Shown in pieces: positions 13,501-28,500 of a stretch of 64,000 bases of DNA; position 1 is the first letter of the stretch, and each line of letters starts with the position of its first letter. The stretch is taken from contig NC_052019.1 of NCBI RefSeq assembly GCF_015832195.1, positions 48,983,016 to 49,047,015 of the forward strand. Reading direction: 5' to 3'. The notes beneath the pieces are model-generated. The model ran no database searches. It saw nothing but the letters and a program-made list of their open reading frames with translations, and was not told where the DNA came from. The stretch comes from Motacilla alba alba (lineage: Eukaryota; Chordata; Aves; Passeriformes; Motacillidae). A program made the translations under genes and the position numbers.

Positions 13501-16500
13501 GGTTTGAGTACAGACGTAGGAATTATGGGCAGTGCTGGAATATCTTAAACTTTTTCTGGTTATTCCGTGACCTTCAGTTCCACAGGCTCAGGTCATGTCC
13601 TGCATCATTGTCTTGGCCTCACCTTAGGCTGCAAATCTTGTGACACAATAGCCTTGATCTCCTGTTGACTGAATTAGAGGAAAAATAAGACAATTTATTT
13701 TTCATACATTAATATTTAGGGATATGTTATTTCCTAGGGCTTAATGGCGCAGAATGAAATAATTAATTCTTGGTTTAATTGCAATCCCTAAAATTTATGC
13801 AGTATCACATTATGTGACAGTAACTGAAGCCTGATTGATTGATTGATTTTGAAATGAAGGAAACTATAGAGGGCAGTAAGCTGAGCTCCTCCTGCTCATG
13901 TTGCTCTTGGTGCAACACTGTCTAACTATTCTAGGGTCCCAATTCAGAGCTCTGGGTTGTTTTCTGGCACAGATATGATGAGGCTGTTTCTCTTGCTACA
14001 ATATGATTTGAAGGTGCCTCAGCTATGCCAGTAGTAACAATTCCATAGGGATGGTTTGTTCCTTGGGAGAAAGTTACTAGAACATGCAGTGCTTTCTTAC
14101 ATTTAGTCTTTTCTGTAATGGCCAGAGCATTTGTCTGAGGGATGGTCCAGGGTTTAAGACAACGCTTGTGCAGGTGCCTCTTACCTGAACATCTCTCTCA
14201 TTTCCAGCTACACAAGCAAGTGGAGCACAGTCAGCACAAAATGAGAGTTTGGATGCTGCATCTACTACGGGACAGTCTTTTTCTTCTACGGTCTCTCCTA
14301 AAACAAACACTTCTGCTTCCGGAATCTCAGGTAAGACTTGAAAACATACACTTTCTTCCTCTATACAAGCCATTAAAAGGATGCAAATAATTTTGAGTGT
14401 TTTCTTCATTTTCTGTGCATTGTGATGGAATGAGGTCCACATCTCCTTATTCATGCAGGGTACACTGTGTCCATGTCACCTAGCCTTGAAGTTGTGTTGA
14501 GTGATGGGTGAACTTCCAAACATTCAGTTGAGATACATGGTGTCATTACAGGAGGATATAAATTACAAGTGATAATAGTAATCTTCATATATGCTGTGTG
14601 AGGTCATTGTGTAGCATTGACTGTCAGAGGAGGTCATCAAGATAAATTCCCTGGCTGCAAGGCAGAGGAGACAAAGGAGAAAACAGCTATAATTCTCACA
14701 GTTGTTAAAAAATCTGGTGAGAAATTTTATGCGTATTACCAATTAAATGATGTTGTTCAAAGTACAGCATGGTCGCATGCAAGGTCAAAAATGTATCAAT
14801 TCTTCTCAACTCAAGTCTGGTCTTACTGTTTTTCTGAATGTGTTTTGCTGTATGTATTCACTAAGAAACACTGTGGTGAATACAGATGCCAGGTCTTATG
14901 AATGATCATTTATTATACTTCTAGCTGGCTTAACTTTCCTAGGTTTTGAAGAACCACTTATTCAGGCTTGCTTAAGGTCTCTTGGGCCTTCCCTTCATTT
15001 AGTACTTACTCTTAGCTACATGTGTGTAAATCCAACAAGGACACTGTCTTTGTTTGCATATCCTTATTATTAATAGTAATGCTTAACATCCCCCAAGGGA
15101 TACAAGACTCTTTTTGCAACCTCTGGATTGTGTCTGTGGGAGATAAGCATGTGTGCGTGTACTGTGATTTTTCCTCATAAAGGATAGTATTGGCTATAAA
15201 AGTGGAGCAATATTCTCACTATGCAGTGAAATGCTTGGAAGCATGCAAAAAGTATATAAGCATTTTAAGGAAGTTAAAGTCAACCCAAGGCCACTGATTC
15301 AGAGAGAAGTCTTTGCAATTATTTTAATAAGCCCATTCCCCATAATGCATATACTGTGACCTGTGGTTACTTGACTTTCCTGTTTGGTTTCATGTCTTTT
15401 GGCAAATATAGGCATAGTACAGAAACCTCACCATTGCTATGCTGTAATAAAATATTAAATTACAACATTTTTAATTAAAAGGTCTCTCACTCAGGTAAAT
15501 TCCCCAGGTTAATATTAAATTGTAATGCATATCTGACTGTGCATCATGTGTATTGAATTACCTACTATGCTGTGTATATAATTACATTTTACACTTAAAA
15601 TTTGTCAAGAAAGTTTTACAACCTTCCTGGGGTCTGTTTGCAAAAGTCATCATTTTACTCAGCTTACTCTGCTGTAAAACCAATAAATCTTCTTGAGCTC
15701 AGAGCCTACCCAAGATGCCAGAACTATAATTGCCTGGCTGAGACAGAAAGAACCCATCCATCCAGGGGCAGTCAGTCTAGGTATCATTGGCATAGCCAGT
15801 GCTCTGAGTTCCCATAAAACTGCCTTTTCAAAATCACTTCTGCCCACACCAGGATTTCCACACTATCACCTTTCTTCTCTCCTCACAGCACCAGCCCCTG
15901 GCTTCTTTCTTGAAGATTGTATGTGGAAGAAATCCCCTCTCTCACCCTGATGTGTTAGGTAGCTTATTCCAAATGGTTAAGCCTTAGACCACCCTTGCTC
16001 CCTTATTCTCTCTGTGTGTTTAAAGCTTAAAGGAAAATGTCTTGGTTCCTTCTAAACAGATTTCTTCTCCTCTCTGCTCAGGCCCAGGGGAAGCCATATG
16101 CTGCACCCTAATGACTTTAAGGCAATGCAAGTGTGAAGCCAGTTGTTTCATCCTGTGCTGAGACTACAGGAAATGCCACCTCTCTCACTGCCATTAGATT
16201 ATTTATTTCTGGGTCTCCAGAATTTCACATTCAGGGGCTGCGTGCCTTTTGTTCACCAGAGCAGGGGCTGGTGTGTGCCAAGGCTGCAGCCCATGGGGGA
16301 TAGAATAGCTTGCAAGCTGGAGGTGTCTGAGCCACGTCTTCTGCGTGGGAGATCAGGAGAAGACAAATTAATGTGAAATGGATCCAAACCAGAACATTTC
16401 TATTGGTATGCCCAACCAAAATAATCCAGCTGGCTAAATATGTTTAGTTTTGAGACCATTTTCCATTTTTAAAAAAAAAGCCATTTTGGTGAAAGTTTCC

Positions 16501-19500
16501 TTTCTTGATGCAGAAAAAGAAGAAAGCACATTTTGCAGAGAAATTTCCAATCAGCCATATCAAAAGATCAGGGTGTGGGAGGAGTGCTACAGAGAGCTGG
16601 AGAGCAACTGAGATGAGTGAGGGAGCCTGGGAAAGAACGTGTAGGAACAGAAGAGAACAGTATTGCTGTATTAAAGGAGACTGAAAGCACCAGCCACAGA
16701 GGAGGTGCTGCGTAGTGCTCACCCAGGCTAGAGGAGGCAATAAGGGCTGTTTTTAGCAGAGAGCCACCTGCATGCGTGCCATTGACACACGCACTTCTTT
16801 AACTTCGGCTGTCATGCAGAATATACCTCCCACTCCTCCTCCACCTCCACAGCTTGCTAATATTTCATTTTCTCCTTTAGTTTAATTAATGAAAAATTGG
16901 AGATTAGAGGCCAAATACATCTGAGAAACTGCAAGTATTGTGGCTTTTTACTCTGTGATCTAAACAACCAAAAAATCCATAAAGCAGTATGAGCTTAAGT
17001 TCACCCAGCAGGGTGGTAAGATTAAATGATCTATTATAATAAACTGTCAGATGAATCAACCTGCTTCATCTATTGATATCTTTATTGCACTCCTCCAATT
17101 ATAAATCCTACTCACTTGATTCAGAGGAGGCATCTCCCTAAGAGAAATTTTTGTGAGTAAAACTAGTAGGGTCTGACTCTATCTGTACACAAACTGCAGG
17201 AACGCTGGATAGTAATATTAGATAAAAATTACCCACTGTATCTTCAGCTGCTTCACAAAGAGAGAGACACAAAACCAGAAGTTTCTGGGAGATGGAAAAC
17301 ATAGCAAAGCCTCAGTTAACACTATAACAGATCTATGGTGTGGTCAAGGCAAGAAAGGCTTTTTCAAGTTTTCAATTTTGCTTTGATTTATATTGTGGTA
17401 TATCCCCTCTGAGTAATCAGCCAAATGTATTCGTTTGTTTTGCCAGTGAACACAGTTGGATGTGGCTGCACTCCAAAAAACAGAAGTAGCAAACTGCAGG
17501 GTATCCAGGCTGCTTAGGTAGCGGCTGTTGGAGAACAGAGTGGGGAGAGTTTAGTTATTGGTCTCTTCCTCCATCTGTCGAGCTTCTCACCAGTGCTGAA
17601 CTGACTCAGGCAGGTAATTTCAAATCAAACCATGGTCATGTGCCAAATTTTTTATCCTTGTCCTCCTTACTGCACAAGGAGGAACCCAGCACAGCCAGTG
17701 TTGCACACCTCACTTTTCATGATGAATCTGGAAATCTTCCCAGATTATTTATGCAGAGCATCTTGCTAGCAGCCCCAAAGGAGGTAGAAAGCTCTGTACA
17801 GGCAGCTAGAGCAACTACAGTAACTGTTACCAAGTGAAATGCTGCTTTTCCTTCTGTCCTTCTCTTTCTGGAGAACAGCAGCATGTGAGCCCACACCAAA
17901 AAGGGCACTGGATGGTTATTTAGAAAATGCAAACTGAAAGCACCTGCTGAATCACTCGGATAAGCACAGCTTTGTTTGTGTGGCAGGACTGAGCGATCTC
18001 TGAACAGAGGGTGAACCGGTGCCTCACTTGCATGCTGGAGACAAGGAGAGAGAGGAAGGCATGAGATTTTTTCCTATTTAATTTTCCATGCTCTAGCAAA
18101 ATCTGGGGGAGATATCTTCCAGAAAGATGCTGGTAGTTTTATTGTGTGTAGGTGTGTGCAGTTGTTAAAAAATAACAGAGGCCCAGAAAGACAGGGCAGG
18201 TGTTTGCTGTCACGTTTCCCCCCTGGGATAATTTCTGCTGTTTGGGCTTATCAAAGAGGCAAGGACAGGCTTATCAAGGTCTGGCCAGGACAGCTACATG
18301 GCTTTTGGTTGTGCCAGTGGGTATGGAAGCACATGTCCTCCAGCTCTTCCTGTTTGAAGAGACCTATGTCACCTGTGCTTATGTTACCTGCATTCAGGTT
18401 TGAAAAGTTGTTAACTCTTTGAGGTGAACTTGGGTATCAGTCTTGGGCTTCATGTGCTTTTTCTATTTATTTATTTGTTTTAATTTGAGCCAAGATGCTG
18501 CATCTTGTTTGTAAGAGTGAATGTAAGGGAAAATGTTCAATTATGTTATAATGTTGGAGCTCTTTCAAGGAAAAGTTCCACAGGCTTGAGAGACAAGGTT
18601 CAAAAGTGACCTATTTGTAAGACTTGACAGAATCTTCTGCCTTCCTTTGAGAATGTGCACACACGGGGCCTCACCGTTTGCTAGTTTGCCCACATGCTGT
18701 GTGATCACATGGTGTTTTTATCATGGCATCCCACACCTTATAGGCTGAAGGAAAGGCAGTATTCTGGTAATAAGCAATCATATCATATTTGGATGTTTTC
18801 TTAATGCCAGGTATGTGTCCTCCTGCATTGTGTACTGTGTGTTGCTCCTTTGACAAGTGATTTATTAACTTCCTGAAGGCTTTTGCTTGGTAATGTTGCC
18901 CAAACATGCTATAAACATTGCCTAATGATTCATCACAGAGATCCTCTTAGAGCACAGTGATATTGCTGTTTGCAGATGGATTGATGAGATGACAAAAAGC
19001 TTAGGAAAACAGTCTCCTCTGCATTCTAGGAAGCCAGGGTGAGGTAACTGTATACATTTGGGACACTTAGCATTACAAATATTTAGTATGTTCAAGAAGA
19101 GCTCTTACTGTTGACTTTTAAGTGCTTAGCTTTTCAACCTAAACATACTTTTCATGAACATTTGTGATTAAAATGCAGTTTAAGTTTCGTCACATGTACC
19201 ATTAGCAAAAGTGGTTATTTGCACCCCAGCAGCTGAAGTGATCCATGGTTTTAATTGTGTGTAGAGAGAAAGAAAAACAAGAGCAGCATTCTGGTTTTCA
19301 AAGAGTATGTTCACAGCAATAGAACAATGTGTGTTACAGCTCTGCTGGTAGGAGCTGTCTTTGGGCACAGCACAGAAGGTGTAGTGAGGGTATAAGAATT
19401 ATATATATATATATAAGGGATTTGTGCTCCCTGGGGAAACTGGTTTAGAGGAGCGCTGCAACATGGGCAGGCAGGGGACAGGCTTAATGCTTGCCTGGAG

Positions 19501-22500
19501 TTACAGCTGCCTTCATGATGCTGCCTCTGTGATCCCCCACCCTAGGCACAGCTAGGACACAGAGGACACAGCCACTCTAATTTCCAAGCCTGCTACAGTC
19601 TAGACACGCAGGAACAGCAGCATGCTAACAACAACAACAACAACACCAACAACAACAAATGTTGTGCACCAAAAACTTCTGAAGTAGCTGGGGGAAGCTG
19701 ACAGTAGAGCCAGTGAACATTGTGCCCAGTGCTCTGGAAGGTCAATTTCTTCCTCATTAGCAGTGCCTCTTGTTTCTGCTGCTTGGCAGTCTGCTAGCCA
19801 AAAGCACCAAGATAATAAACAAAGATTTCTTTTTAAAGGGTTTTGTGACTCTTGAAGATGTGTCTCAATTAGTTTCTTTTATTAAAATACTTACTTGTCA
19901 GTTAAATGTTAGCTATTCACTCCCAGGCACTTTTTTGCTTTTGGAAGGAGTTTTTAAGGAATGTATCAATTAATTCAGGATTTTCTTCTCTTGAGCAGAA
20001 TAACAACCTAGCAGAGACTTTGGATTCTGCTCCCATCTATAAGGGATGGCTGGAGACTTTTACAGCTCAGACTTTCTGGGCTTAGGAACAGTGTTAGCAT
20101 GTCACTTCTGGGGAAGCATTTGTTGTGGGTGTTACTGAGGATGTTCACAGAGTCTGCCGGTTTGCATGATGTGAAGATTCTGGACATCTAAAACAGATAG
20201 TAACAAACCTATTCTTTCTGTTTTATTGCAGGCCTTACCATGAGCTCTCCAACAAATCCAACAAGTAAGAGCAATAGAAGAAGTTGCTCTATGCACACTG
20301 GTGAAAAAGGCTGGTATGGGGTGGGAGGACAGCCTGAGGAAAGGAAATGTTCGGGGAACAAGAAGGATCTAGAGGAATAATGTACCTGAAACGCAGTACA
20401 GAGGAAGACTGATGTTCAGCTTGTAGCATTGAGTAATTTGCTGTGATTTCAGCTGAATACCATGTTGGACCGGCAGATACTGGAAAGAAAACAGGGTGGG
20501 ACCACAGAAAAAAAACCAGGCCTGGTATATTACATGATGCAATGGGAAGCTGTTATAAATAGAGTGTTTACCAAGGAGCTTGTTCTTGTCAGTGGCTCTC
20601 GTTCCTTGTCCTGTAGTGAGAAGCAGCAAGTCCCAGAGTAAGGCAAGTTTCCTGTGCTAATGAACCTGTATTGTCCTATTTTCCTTTCTCTGGGCTTATC
20701 AGGAAATAGTCTCTTCTGTACTGCTCCCTGCAGTTCGTACTGCTCCCTGCAGTTCTTGCTGCTGCCCGCAAAATCGTGGCCCTCCTGTTACTATGATGGA
20801 TGTATTTTTCCAATTCATTTTTATTCTGATCCCAGATTATTCCATAACTGGAAAATACCTTCCAGATCCAGACAAACTAGACAGGAGGGGCTGACTTGTG
20901 AGAGACTTTAATGAAAGAAGTGGGGAAATGAGCTTAAGGTTTTAGTTCCTTGCTCTGTTTTATTCAGTAATGTTTCTTTTCAGCTGTCATATTTCTTATT
21001 GATGGTCACAAGTAGTTTAAATGCCAACCTATGGATTTTTTTCTTTCTTTTATTACTCACATCTTGGTCAATTAACAGATAAACAAGTAAAAAAACCCAG
21101 TGGATTTCAGTCCTCAGTTTTTCTCCTGAGGAGAGGCTCAGATCTCATGCACAAATGTGGGGATACACATTCCTGTTTTTCAGTGCAGTTTGTTTCTGTT
21201 GACATTTCCAGTCAGTATCCAGGGTAACTCATTGCCGTGATAATTGCCTGCTTGCCCTGGCAGTTGGTAGTATACCAGATAAGGTAACAAAAAGGCAGTA
21301 GTATTTCCTTGGGAAATCTGAAGGAATCACATGGAATTAAGAATGCATAGGAATTATTTTAGTCACTTGGTGATGGCTCAGTTTCCAACCTTACATTATC
21401 ACCCCTCAGCAGACAGGCACCAAGGGAAAGAGAACTGCTTTAAAGAAACAGTGATTTTTTTAGAGATAAAGTCTTGGACAATGATTGTTTCCTGCACTAT
21501 AGCATCAGAATGTCTCAGCTGTGACTGTATTGTTTAGGCATCACACAGGCACTTAGTAAGTGATCATTTTTCCCCAGGAGGCTTCTATCTGTGTCCAGAC
21601 AAATGAAGGTAGAAGAGTGGGGAAGGGGGAAAGAAAACAACCACCAAAACATTTTTTAATAGTGGGCACGGGTTTCAAATCAGTTTTGCAAGGAAGAGGA
21701 ATTCCTACATGGTTGGGACAAAGAAACCTTCTTTGTTACTGTAACTCTATGGATTAGTGTTACAAGTACTGCCTATGTAAAAGTTGCTGTAAAAATAGGG
21801 ACATGTCTTTCAGAGACTTAGTAGAACAAAATTGTATTCTAGACCTCAAAATGACCATAGGGTATTGGTTGTAATGACTTAATTAATTTCATAGCTTCCA
21901 CCCTACAATTGGAGCCCTCTTCTGTTTTTTGGGAAGAGGAACCACGTAATCCTACAGGTGTGGATTGTGAGTAGGTACCTGACCAACAAAACCTCAGTGG
22001 CTGCCACCACATTCTCACTACATATGTATGGAGCTATAACGTCTGCTAGGACCCTTTTTTAACAGATCAACTTCCCCAGACGCCTTTGTTTGAGTGCCAC
22101 TTCTGATATTTAGCCAGGCAATGGAAATGCTTGACCTTGCATCATGTCTGTCCAGGCGGTTGGCTCCTTCAGAGGCAGTGAGCACTTGTTCACCCAAGCC
22201 TCCATCCAATATGGAATGCAATCCCATGTGCTATATAATGTACCTAGGGAAATGCCAATGTTGGCATTTTCTGTTTTCTCTCTGGAAGTTCAGTGATTGT
22301 TTTTTTCACAGGCTGTATGCAGCAAGGTAATAAATAATTTGCGTTGTTGATACCTGACTCAAATTCAGATTCGCACCTGAAGGTAGAAATGCATTCCTTC
22401 AAACCTAGCCCTAAAAGATGCCTCTCAACATTGCTCTCTCCAAATGGGGCAGAGAGCATGCACACTCCTCTACAACAACACTCAAGAAAACTTGCTATCT

Positions 22501-25500
22501 ACTAATATTGCACCTCTGACTTCTTCATCTACTATTAGCACCTTTTTTTTTTTAAACTAGCAGTGAAATATTGTGGTCTTTCTTCTCTTGGAGACAGGTC
22601 TAATTTTCACCCTTTTTCTTGTTTATTTACTTGTTAAAAATTCTCTTGTAATTTTGAACAGTACCATAACTTCCTAAAGTGAAAAAGTTTGTAGCTTATA
22701 ACCTGTAAGTGCACAAGCAGAGGATCTTAGGGAACTCTGCACCCATACAAAGTGTGCATTTCTTTAGGTCACGCTAGATAAACTTTTCCACCTCTCTTGC
22801 CAAGTTATCCAAGTATAATTGAGAAGAAATATAGACGTGAAGCACCAAGTGAAGCTCCAGAACTGGGGACACAGAAGTTGTTTTGTGAGGGTAATTTTTC
22901 AGAGGGAGTTTTTTGAGGAATTCTGGCAATATATTTTTACCTGAAAGGCACTATTTCTTTTGCAGAGCCACCTTCTGAAAGTCCTAAAAGCAGTTCTGGA
23001 AACCAGACTCATACAGGGAGTAATATCAGCTATTCTAGTGAGTATTCTTACTTAATTGTCTGGATTTTGAGTTTTCAGTTGATCAACTTTGCTTTTGATG
23101 AGTGATTGGAGTAGCAGACAAATGAAACTGGCAGTTTTATTTCTAGCCTTACCAGACTTAGGCCCTATTACAAACCAAATTTAAATGCTGGTTATAAAAC
23201 TCCTCCCAGAGAGAAACACAGCTCAATAAATTGACCCTGCTCTCACTGTAGAGCAGCAGAATTATTCCCAAGGACTGATTCAAAGTGGTGAAATTGAAAA
23301 AAACCCCAAAAATAGTCATCCCCTGTGAGAGAAGACACAAAGGAACATACAAAAAAGTTGCTCATATACATGTTGTACACAATATATGAATGTATTGTTG
23401 TGAATGTATGATATGAATATATTATTCATATTGTCATGGGAGAGGTCTAGGAGGCAGTCTTCTGCAGACTCTTTAAGCACTTGATATTTGTGTGATGCAT
23501 GCTACTTAATCTTTCATTTTAATATTATGCATCTCGAGGGCAAGAGTGTTGCTGCAGCTTTGCTTTTTCCAAGCCAGAGTACTGACTAAGCAAAATATGT
23601 TTGATGTTTTCTCGCTGTAAACTGTCTCCTTCTAGTTCCATAGATGCAAGGATGAACATTAAATATTAATTGCATCAAGAGCCATTGAGTGCAGCCTCCC
23701 CCTGACACAGGGCTTAGGCCAGCAGGCAGGAGAGTGCTGAATTTAAATGTGGCCAGTTGCTGCAGAGAAATGATAAAAAAGGGAGAAGCTGGGCTTATAT
23801 ATTTCCCAGGGAAAGCTTCTCTTCATTACATAATTCTTTCCTTTTTTTTTTTTTTGCTTCTTGGCTGGGAAACACCTGTCAGGAAATGACAGATGGTGGG
23901 AAATAATAAAAGGAAAGAAATGTCCTCATTTTAAAAGGAGATCTTGCATTTTCTATCCCTGGTTTTAAGTGCTGTGGGGAATGTTACTGTATTATGTAAT
24001 TCCTTGGTGTCTTTCTAGGTGCACAATGTTAAAAGCAAAATAATTGCTTCAGTTGCTGAATTTCAGACTGCTCTTCCTTTTTTTTTTTTTCCCCCAAAAA
24101 AAGAGGAAAAAATAAAATGTTTTAAAAAATGTTTAAAAAAACTATTTCTAGAACATGACTTCTCACAAAACCTTTGGAGGCCATCAGCTCTGGGTTGAAT
24201 GATGAGAGTTTTCATCGAAATTAAGATGGGCCCAGCAGAGCAGGTGTTGAAACCTTGTTCTTTTACTGAAAAATGTGTGAAACCAGTTCCACGGGGCAGC
24301 GTGAGTGTCGGGGAAGGAGTAAGGGTGGGAGAAGGAACAAGGCTGTCTTCTCTTCACAAAGCATCCAAGCCTGAGGCTCAGTGGCTGCAGGAAGAATAAC
24401 AGGAGCAGTAGGTTGTCCTCTCCAGAGAAATGGGTAATGTTTGGTGAAGTGGAGCTGGAGGTGCCTCTCACCTTAGTCTGTGTAAGTCAGAGGCCTCTGC
24501 CTGTAAGTCAGAGGCAGCAGCCAACATTATGTTCTCCCTCTTTTTCAGACGTTATCTTGCCAATTGTCATCACCCTGATAGTCATTACCCTCTCTGTCTT
24601 CTCACTGGTGGCTTTGTACAAAATGTGCCAGAAGAAAACTCCAGGTATTTGGTTTGCTTTCTCTGCAGGGGGCGGAAATCAATGTGCTCTTTATTATTAA
24701 AAGATCTCTTTTGGATTACCTTAACCATCACTGTTGTGGTAGTCTGATGGGAAAGCTTTTTGTATTTTGTGTTTTGCCTGAAGGGGGAAACTAACACTTC
24801 ATTTTCAAAATCAGTGGGAAGACCAGAGTGAGCCAAAATGATTTTTGGAGAATAAATAATGCTGTAAAGCTTTTTGTTCATGCTTTTGCAGCTACAAAGA
24901 GCTAACAAACACCTGTGCTAACACAACCAAACAGATAGAAATGGACAGTGAAAACTAAATTCAAAAATACTCAATGAAATCACTTTATTTATTTCATCTT
25001 TCTTCTAGATACAGGCAAAGAAATATCAGTGGGTTTTTCAGGAATATATCTGATACATACATACATACACAGAGGCACATGATGCATGAGTAACATTTTC
25101 CAGTTACAGTAAAATGTGCATGGAGCAAAATCCCTGAGCAAACAGTATTTTCAGAAATAGTCATTTTGACAGAGTAGCTAAAGTCAGTATCTGTTTCTCT
25201 GCTGTCCATTAAATACTCAAGATAATGGGCTATATTTCAATCAAAGTCCATTTGCCAAATGTTTCAGGGTCGCCCAAGTAACCACAGGTAAGTGTAAATT
25301 TCCATTAAGTGAAAACCCAGATCTGAGCCAGACTGTGGTTTTTCTGTCCCTGTGAGCTGGCATCAGTTAGGAGACCTGTGCAGAGCTGTGAAATCACCAG
25401 GCCTTGGAAATACAAAATCACAACAGGGTGTTGAAGCTGTAAACCAAGACAAACAGTGTGTCACAACCAATTTAGCCAATGACATGGAAAACCAGACCCA

Positions 25501-28500
25501 GATAAACAGAGGAAGGTGTGATCCTTACTTAGGAAATGATGGAATATTCAGAGTCAGGCGATAAAGACGTGAGATGAAGAACATTTCCTTTCCAGCCTCC
25601 CCTATGCACAAATGTCATCAGGCACTCTATTAGCAAACTCATTTGGAAGATAGACTAGATATCTGTAATGCTTCCTGTGGGATTTGCCCGGGTCTATCCA
25701 GTGCACTTCCCCTGTGCTTGGTGTCATGGAGTTGGCTCCATGTCTCTGATGTAACCCCCTGGCCCCTTCCATCTGCCCACACTTGCACATAGGCGTAAAA
25801 TACATTCAGCATATGATTCATTTTGGCGACAAACCTGTTCCTCATTGATGGGGATGACAAACTGTTCCCAGATGTCATGCCAGGCTGAACCCCCAGGGGG
25901 TACAGCCTCAGGAACACCCTTGTTCCCTTAGTCCCCTTACCCTGCATCTTTTAGCTCAATTGTTGTGTACTTGAGAACCATGGCATGCTCACATCCTCTG
26001 TGCCAGCTACCCAGGGATTTGGGAGCTGCAGGGAAAAATGTGCTTCTGTTGTGCTCTTGGACAAGTCAAATGTCATTCTCCCTGGTTTCCAGAAGTGTTG
26101 GTACAAGAAACATCAGTTCACTTCCATAGATGACCAGAAAAATTACAATTACAATTCAAGCTGGTTGATTGTGTTTATGAACTTAATGCAATACTGCAAA
26201 ATTACAACTGGGCCTTCTGCCAGCAGCTGCAGTGGCCATGTCTAAATGTTTGGGGTTTGAGTTCCAGCAATCAAAATGATATTAACTTTTTTTTGTCTTC
26301 CAGAGAGACAAGAGAATGGCGCTGAACAGTAGGTTGAATCCTTTTCATTGCTTTGGGATCTATCACAGGGCACTTGTCAATGTAGCAGATTTTGCATGGG
26401 ATTTCCTTTGATCTTTTTCTCTTTCAAAATAGTAATAAATTGCCACCCCAAAGAGAAATATCCTGTTGAAAGTGCTGCACTTGCAGTTATTGTAGACCTG
26501 TATGTGTGATAAGCAGCTGTTTCAGCATGGATAGAAATGTGGTGACTCCCAACTGTTTTGCAATTGATCCTTTTGAAATGGATAGACAGCTTATGTTGTG
26601 CCACAGGACTCACTGGCCCAGTCTTTTTTCTTTCCTTTTTTCACTTTTTACCCCATTGATCCCTCTCCTCTACCCCTGTATCTCTTCCCACCCCACTTCT
26701 TTTGTTCATGTTTTCTCTCTTTTTAACATGTTTCCTTTTTATTCTGGATTATTTTTATATATATTTCACTTGTTCCCCATTATACCATGTTCCTCTGTCC
26801 CATCTTGTTTCCATTAGACCATTTGCATACTTGAAATAGTAGTGGCTTAAGGAGTGTGAGGAGAGGGAAGATGAGAAAGATCCATTAGAAGTTACAAACT
26901 AAAGGCCAATGAGCCTGGCAGTGGCCACTTGCATGACCAAAAGCAACATTTAGGCTGCTGGTTAACTTGGTAGCCCTGACTCCCTGGACATCTGAAGTGG
27001 TCCTTTTTTGCAATTCAACATGGCTAAAAGGTTGCATTGACAGAAAAAAATATTCCTCCTTTTCCCTCCTCTTCTGTGAAGTTCTAGATTAAACCTGGAG
27101 TAATGAAACCTGATTTATTAGATATTTTAAGAGATATGGAGTAGGTGCTGCCTCCTCAGGACCAAACTCTTACAGTTTTGTTTGGATGACCAACATGTGG
27201 GCTGACTGCCTAAATTTTTTCTGACTTCAACAGGGCCCAGTCAGATAAAGAAGGAGTCAAACTTCTTTCTGTGAAGACAACTTCTTCTGAGACTGGTGAG
27301 TGTTTCATTTGTGTGTATGTCTGTTTCCCTGTCTGAGCTCCGAGAAGAGCAGTTTTTGGGATGTCATTTCCAATAGCAAACTTATCTTCGGTCCCTTTCA
27401 GGTAAAAGTCACTGCAAACAATTCTTCTACAGAGCAAATCCCCAGAATGTGATCCTGTAGAGCTGCTGTTCAGCTGTACTGTGTGTGCTGTCAGTATTTG
27501 GGAATGAGAAGTGTGACGGGTTTAGGAAAATATTTTATTTAAATCATTGATGGTAAGCGATCTAGCTAGGGATGTTCAGGAATAACGGTGATCATGGTGT
27601 TTATCAGCTAGATCTGGCTGTGCAAGGAAGTTTGAAGACTGGTAACATCAGAATCACAGCATATTCTGAGTTGGAAGGGACCCTCAGGTGAACTTAAGTG
27701 AATGGCCCATGTGAAGATCAAACCCACAACCTTGGTGTTATTATTACCATGCTCCAAGCAACTGAGCTAATATCCCAGGGATCAAAAGGTTTGGGAGCCA
27801 GTGCTGTCTGCAATCAGGATTCTGTTGGAATTGGTGTCAGCAGTGTTCAGTCAGCCCCATACTCAGTCACCCTTCGCATTAAAAATCCTGCTCTCCTTGT
27901 AAATCCCTCTGTCCTGTGCTTCAGATTCTTACAAAATCAGTGGTAATAAAGCCTAAAGGAACAAAGGTTACTGATAACATACACAAAAGAAAGAAAAATC
28001 TCAAAGCAAAGAGATGGATGCAGTTACAGGTTCTGCAAAAAATGGAGTGGCACAAAATAAGACTGAGGCAGAACAGAATTCTGACTAAACAACAAAACTC
28101 CTAAATCTCTCATGGTAGAGCTAGTCGTGGTGAAACTTCACACCTTCACCCAATGCTTTCTCAGTCAAGTAGGTCCCACCTCGACTGCAAAAGTCCTTCC
28201 TGAAAAACAGTGTCTTATTTTCTACTTTTTAGGTATAATACTCCTATTTTGGTTTTAAGCTTTTTGGCCATCTGTTTCTCCTACTGACACTTCTTAATCT
28301 GACCAATAGCTGCTCTCTCCTTTTCTCCAAATCCTTGGGAAGTCCTTTGAAATACAGCACTTCATCTGAACTATTCTCTGCTTGCTGGAGAGGCACAGTC
28401 TGGACTCTCCAGCCTTCTCTGCAACTCCCAGAACCTTTTGTGCAATCCAAAACACCCACAGGGCATCTCTGGCAGCCCTTGCAGCAAACCAGAGTTGTGC

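Larger units (their letters stand above)
7416..14207 (+). other. Large EMCN intron (6.8 kb)
   Basis: It lies between ectodomain exons c and d. It contains the A/C-only tract at about 7850-7995, a locally GC-rich segment at about 9250-9520 and the CpG-dense patch at 11,460-11,770. Open frames in the GC-rich parts have no recognisable domain. Confidence 0.6.

Noticed and set aside
27701..27776. tRNA-Ile gene on the - strand
   Set aside because: Stem positions and loops are degraded, and it is fused to a CR1-like tail, so it is a SINE head and not a working tRNA.
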